A stretch of DNA of 7,709 nucleotides from JBFMCU01 sp964428225. Lineage in GTDB: Bacteria; Planctomycetota; UBA1135; GCA-002686595. The translations under genes and the position numbers were made by a program. Below are positions 5,036 through 7,709 of this stretch, piece by piece (position 1 is the first letter of the stretch; every line of letters begins with the position of its first letter). The notes beneath the pieces were generated by a model. That model saw only the letters and a list, made by a program, of their open reading frames with translations, did no database searches and was not told the origin of the DNA. Location: contig CAYRXS010000296.1 of assembly GCA_964428225.1 (NCBI GenBank), positions 1 through 7,709 of the forward strand. The letters are read 5' to 3'.

Positions 5036-5997
5036 CGGACAAGGGACCGACGATCAGGCTCGCACACGTGCCGGGGGCGCAGGGCGACAACGTGCTGCTG
5101 GGGCAGCGCGGCGTCGACCAGCTCCCCGACGACCGGCGTCCCGCGCTGCTTGTCTCCTTCTTCTATCTGGAGCCGTTCCTGCGGAACCGGGCGAACTACG
5201 CCTACCGCGACTGGGCTCTCGACTCCGGCGCGTTCAGCGCGCACAACTCCGGCGTTGAGATCGACCTCCAGGAGTTCACCGACACCGCGGCCCGGCTGCT
5301 GGAGGAGGACCCGACGCTGACCGAGGTCTTCGCCCTGGACGTGATCGGCGACCACGAGGCGAGCCTGCGGAACGCGGAGCGGATGTGGGAGCAGGGCGTG
5401 CCGGCGATCCCGACCTATCACCGAGGCTCGCCGGAGGACGCGCTGCTTCACCTCGCCGAAAACTATCCGAAGATCGCGCTTGGTGGTGTCGCCCTGGAGA
5501 GGGTGGGGGTCAAGCTCCCGTGGGCCAGCGAGTGTTTCGCCCGCGTGTGGCCGAAGAGAATCCACGGGTTCGGGTTCGGCGGGAAGAAGACCCTGATGGC
5601 TCTGCCGTGGCATAGTGTCGACGCGACGAACTGGGAGGTCGGGCCGTGCCGGTTTGGACAGTGGCGCAGCTTCGGAACCATGAGCGTGCGCGGGAGCGAC
5701 CAGAACCTCCGCGCGGAGGTTGAGTGGCATCTCGAGCTGGAGCGCAAGGCGCGTGCCCGGTGGAAAAAGGAGATGGAGAAGCTCGATGCGAGCGACGCGC
5801 CGGCTCTCCGCATGGCAGTCGTGGAGACTGGGAAGTCGAGAGGGCGGCAGTTATCGGCGTTCGGCGGTCTCTCGGGTCCGGTGCTCAGGTTGGCGGTCAC
5901 GCCGCTGCCGTCGGACAAGACGAAGGAGCACAAGTACAGGAAGGCCCTCGGCGAGGGTGAGAACGAGACGGAGGACACCACCGATGGAGAGGAGTAG
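5032..5997 (+). CDS. dpdA: DpdA-like 7-deazaguanine DNA transglycosylase
   Basis: The product probably swaps guanine in DNA for a 7-deazaguanine base such as preQ0, by the base-exchange chemistry of tRNA-guanine transglycosylase (TGT). The 321-residue protein shows a TGT-like barrel with motifs in the right order: LDSGAF with D64 (the TGT DSGGF aspartate), FALDVIGD with D103 (second substrate-binding Asp), the glycine pair in KIALGGVA at 151-152, RIHGFGFGG at 176-184, and SVDATNW with D197 in the place of the nucleophilic Asp. The CxCx2C zinc site of bacterial TGT is absent; only C168 and C206 are present. Phage DpdA proteins are divergent TGT relatives of this kind. The C-terminal 85 residues are charged, end acidic and are unassigned. 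The GTG start overlaps the ParB-like stop, and the 3' end overlaps queC by 14 bases. Its place beside queC and queD is the best argument for DNA modification; a tRNA substrate is the less likely alternative. Confidence 0.85.
   Translation: MTDKGPTIRLAHVPGAQGDNVLLGQRGVDQLPDDRRPALLVSFFYLEPFLRNRANYAYRDWALDSGAFSAHNSGVEIDLQEFTDTAARLLEEDPTLTEVFALDVIGDHEASLRNAERMWEQGVPAIPTYHRGSPEDALLHLAENYPKIALGGVALERVGVKLPWASECFARVWPKRIHGFGFGGKKTLMALPWHSVDATNWEVGPCRFGQWRSFGTMSVRGSDQNLRAEVEWHLELERKARARWKKEMEKLDASDAPALRMAVVETGKSRGRQLSAFGGLSGPVLRLAVTPLPSDKTKEHKYRKALGEGENETEDTTDGEE
5970..5974 (+). promoter_or_regulatory. Ribosome binding site for queC
   Basis: GGAGG lies 9 bases before ATG at 5984. It selects this start over the frame's open extension back to 5720, which would run through dpdA. 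Confidence 0.7.
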
Positions 5998-6673
5998 CCA
6001 GAAGGCTCTCGTCGTGCTGAGCGGCGGGCAGGACTCGACCACGTGCCTGTACTGGGCGCTGGAACGGTTCGGCGAGGTCGCGGCCCTGACGTTCAACTAC
6101 GGGCAGCGGCACCACCGGGAGATCGAGGCGGCGCGCGTGATCGCGGCGCGCATCGGCGTGCACCACGAGATCGTCGAGGTCCCGCGGTTCGGCGGCGACT
6201 CGCCGCTCACGAGGCGCGACCTCGAGGTCGGGAAGTACGGCGGGCCGGACGATCTGCCGGGCGGCGTCGAGCCGACGTTCGTTCCCGGCCGCAACCTCGT
6301 CTTCCTGGCAATCGCCGCGTCGCGCGCCGAGACCCTCGGCTGCAAGGCGGTCGTGACCGGCGTCAGCCAGGAGGACTACGGCGGATACCCGGACTGCCGG
6401 GCGGAGTTCGTCGGAACGATGGAGGCCGCGGCGAACCTCGCCCTCGGGCGGGACCTCGCCGATCGGCTGCTCATCCTGGCGCCGCTCATCGACAAGACGA
6501 AGGCGGCGACCGTCAGGATGGCCGCGAGCCTGCCGGGCTGTATGGCGGCGATGGCCCTCACCCACACCTGCTACGAGGGGACGAGCCCGCCGTGCGGGGA
6601 GTGCCACGCGTGCGTCCTTCGCGCCAAGGGCTTCGAGGAGGCGGGGGTCGACGACCCGCTGCTGGCGGGATGA
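5984..6673 (+). CDS. queC: QueC, 7-cyano-7-deazaguanine (preQ0) synthase
   Basis: QueC converts 7-carboxy-7-deazaguanine and ammonia into preQ0 at the cost of ATP, the last step in making the base that the DpdA-like enzyme would use. The 229-residue protein has the normal length for the family. It shows the ATP-binding PP-loop SGGQDST at 13-19, TFNYGQRH at 36-43, PGRN at 101-104, the YPDCR motif at 135-139, and a zinc site made by C196, C204, C207 and C210 (CYEG...CGECHACVLR). All key residues are present, so it should be active. No glutamine amidotransferase domain is fused to it. It starts inside the end of dpdA (14-base overlap), and its TGA stop shares bases with the next gene's ATG, which implies coupled translation. 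A host housekeeping origin is unlikely given the packing with phage-type genes. Confidence 0.95.
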   Translation: MERSSQKALVVLSGGQDSTTCLYWALERFGEVAALTFNYGQRHHREIEAARVIAARIGVHHEIVEVPRFGGDSPLTRRDLEVGKYGGPDDLPGGVEPTFVPGRNLVFLAIAASRAETLGCKAVVTGVSQEDYGGYPDCRAEFVGTMEAAANLALGRDLADRLLILAPLIDKTKAATVRMAASLPGCMAAMALTHTCYEGTSPPCGECHACVLRAKGFEEAGVDDPLLAG

Positions 6674-7158
6674 CCGCGAGCACGCTCATCGTCGGCCAGG
6701 CCCCCGCGAAGAGCGGGGGCGAGGCGCAGGCGTTTCGGGGGAGCCGGAGCGGCGAGCGACTTGCCTCCCTCCTCGGGATCGACGAGGCGGAGATCGGGAT
6801 CGCCGTTGAGACGCGCAACCTGCTCGCGGAGTACCCGGGGAGCCCGGGGCACGGCGACCACTTCGACATGGGGAGGGCGCGCGTCCAGGCCGGGAGGATG
6901 AGCGGCGAGCTGGCGAGGTTCCGACGCGTGGTGCTCTGCGGGCGCAAGGTCCTGGAGGCGTTCGTCCTCGGGGACATGGAGGCGCTGGAGTGGAGGAAGG
7001 CATACGGAACGACCATCGGGTACCTGCCGCACCCGAGCGGCGTCAGCCGGTGGTGGAACGACCCGAGGAACAGGGAGCGGGCGCGGGAGTTCGCGGCCGA
7101 GCTGGACCTCGGGACAGGGCTGTTCGACAGAACGAAGAACGAGGAGACGAAGGCATGA
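6670..7158 (+). CDS. Uracil-DNA glycosylase superfamily-like protein
   Basis: The 162-residue protein looks like a compact UDG-fold protein. It has VGQAPA at 8-13 where family 4/5 enzymes carry GExPG, SRSGERLASLLG at 25-36, the short NLL at 50-52, a buried strand RRVVLCGRKV at 85-94, and HPSGVSRWWN at 121-130 in place of the C-terminal HPSP/HPA-type loop. The motif 1 acid is Gln (Q10), and the four Cys of an iron-sulfur cluster are absent (only C90), so ordinary uracil excision is uncertain. It could recognise or remove an abnormal base, for example a faulty 7-deazaguanine, or may only bind nucleotides. ATGA overlaps at both ends lock it between queC and queD, which argues for a role in the same pathway. 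The family call rests on motif pattern and is moderately sure; the function is not known. Confidence 0.65.
   Translation: MTASTLIVGQAPAKSGGEAQAFRGSRSGERLASLLGIDEAEIGIAVETRNLLAEYPGSPGHGDHFDMGRARVQAGRMSGELARFRRVVLCGRKVLEAFVLGDMEALEWRKAYGTTIGYLPHPSGVSRWWNDPRNRERAREFAAELDLGTGLFDRTKNEETKA
7141..7146 (+). promoter_or_regulatory. Ribosome binding site for queD
   Basis: GAGGAG lies 8 bases before ATG at 7155, inside the end of the UDG-like gene. It supports the ATGA-overlap start. Confidence 0.65.
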
Positions 7159-7631
7159 CCAGACACACGGCAACGAGGCGGCTGACCTTCTGCGCGGCGC
7201 ACCGGCTAGTCGGCCACGAGGGGAGGTGCGCTCACCTCCACGGGCACAACTACGAGGTGCTCGTCGCGGCGACGAGGGACGGCGGCGGCGTCGACGAGGT
7301 CGGGCGCGCGGTCGACTTCGGCGAGATCAAGCGGAAGCTCGGCGGCTGGATCGACGAGAAGTGGGACCACGCGACGATCCTGTGGCAGCACGACGAGCCG
7401 GGCTTTGAGGCGCTCAAGGCGTTCAGGATCGCGGCGGCGAGGTCGAACGAGCCGGGGCTCAAGACGGACCCCCGCATCTTCTTCCTGCCGACGAACCCGA
7501 CCGCCGAGAACATGGCGAGGTTCCTCCTCGACCTCTCGGCGGAGCTGTTCGACGGCGAGCCGTTTCAGGTCGTCGCCGTCGAGGTCCGCGAGACCGAGAA
7601 CGGGCGCGCGGTCGCGGTGGTGGAGAGATGA
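7155..7631 (+). CDS. queD: QueD, 6-carboxy-5,6,7,8-tetrahydropterin synthase
   Basis: QueD turns 7,8-dihydroneopterin triphosphate into 6-carboxytetrahydropterin, an early step of the 7-deazaguanine route that leads through QueE and QueC to preQ0. The 158-residue protein belongs to the 6-pyruvoyl-tetrahydropterin synthase family and is somewhat longer than the roughly 120-residue E. coli enzyme. Zinc ligands are H16 (FCAAHRL), H29 and H31 (CAHLHGHNY), and C25 is the catalytic cysteine with the usual CxxxHxH spacing. The D71-H72 pair and E118 in the PTAENMA motif complete the active site. The extra length lies between about 75 and 112. It starts at the ATGA shared with the UDG-like gene's stop and ends in another ATGA shared with the next gene. 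No GTP cyclohydrolase gene is seen in the window, so GTP-derived substrate comes from the host or from genes outside. Confidence 0.93.
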   Translation: MTRHTATRRLTFCAAHRLVGHEGRCAHLHGHNYEVLVAATRDGGGVDEVGRAVDFGEIKRKLGGWIDEKWDHATILWQHDEPGFEALKAFRIAAARSNEPGLKTDPRIFFLPTNPTAENMARFLLDLSAELFDGEPFQVVAVEVRETENGRAVAVVER

Positions 7632-7709
7632 GCGAGCCGGCACCGGGGCTCAGCACGGGACGCCGGCCGAGACCGGAGGCGAGCGAGCTGCTCGTGAAGG
7701 AGACCTTTC
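7628..7709 (+). CDS. Start of a truncated gene, possibly QueE (7-carboxy-7-deazaguanine synthase)
   Basis: Only 27 codons are inside the window. The ATG at 7628 overlaps the queD stop as ATGA, in the same coupled style as the previous genes. The first 20 residues are Pro/Arg/Glu-rich and look like a flexible leader. The last visible residues, ELLVKETF, match the way QueE proteins begin just before their QGEG motif. QueE is the radical-SAM step between QueD and QueC and is the enzyme missing from this cluster, so both position and residues fit. The evidence is short and indirect: another gene is possible, and an in-frame GTG at 7694 could instead be the start. Confidence 0.45.
   Translation, partial: MSEPAPGLSTGRRPRPEASELLVKETF

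Noticed and set aside
3307..5730. Very long minus-strand frame (about 800 codons)
   Set aside because: It is antisense to five well-supported + strand genes, crosses the gap, and is Ser/Arg/Pro-rich with no recognisable domain. Long antisense frames are common in GC-rich DNA.
6645..6657. GGGTC/GACCC hairpin near the end of queC
   Set aside because: Five base pairs with a three-base loop inside coding sequence; short GC inverted repeats are expected by chance at this composition and there is no T run.
1..7709. tRNA, CRISPR array, insertion sequence or attachment site
   Set aside because: No cloverleaf-like sequence, regularly spaced repeats, transposase or integrase motif was seen. The G9TTG words are too few and too simple to be a CRISPR array.

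Overview
The window is a high-GC, densely packed stretch with every recognisable gene on the + strand. It most likely comes from a tailed double-stranded DNA phage, or a related mobile element, of a high-GC bacterium, assembled from environmental DNA. The grounds are a large phage-style TOPRIM primase fused to a P-loop ATPase, small unrecognised genes, a ParB-like protein, four-base ATGA/GTGA stop-start overlaps between successive genes, good Shine-Dalgarno sites, and a run of ten Ns marking a scaffold gap. No rRNA, tRNA, CRISPR array, integrase or transposase was seen.

Layout. (1) Positions 3-3146 hold a primase-ATPase that is cut off at its N-terminal side. (2) Positions 3147-3514 have no convincing gene. 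This stretch is full of long G and C runs, contains three copies of the 12-base word G9TTG in both orientations, several possible hairpins and G-quadruplex motifs, and the assembly gap. (3) Positions 3515-4371 hold two unrecognised genes; the second has a small head and a long Pro/Gly/Glu/Ser-rich acidic tail. (4) Positions 4376-7709 form a tightly coupled run: ParB/sulfiredoxin-fold protein, DpdA-like transglycosylase, QueC, a uracil-DNA-glycosylase-superfamily protein, QueD, and the first 27 codons of a gene whose start resembles QueE.

The last block is the main discovery in the window. QueD (CPH4 synthase) and QueC (preQ0 synthase) are steps of 7-deazaguanine synthesis, and the cut-off gene could be the step between them, QueE. 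The transglycosylase keeps the tRNA-guanine-transglycosylase active-site motifs in the arrangement of phage DpdA proteins, which exchange guanine in DNA for a 7-deazaguanine. The natural reading is that this element makes preQ0 or a derivative and places it in its own DNA, probably as protection against host restriction. Two members are less expected. The ParB-like protein shares a GTGA overlap with dpdA and may be its partner. The UDG-fold protein is locked by ATGA overlaps between queC and queD and has altered catalytic motifs; it may be an unrecognised part of the modification or quality-control pathway. These roles are inferred from sequence motifs and gene order only.
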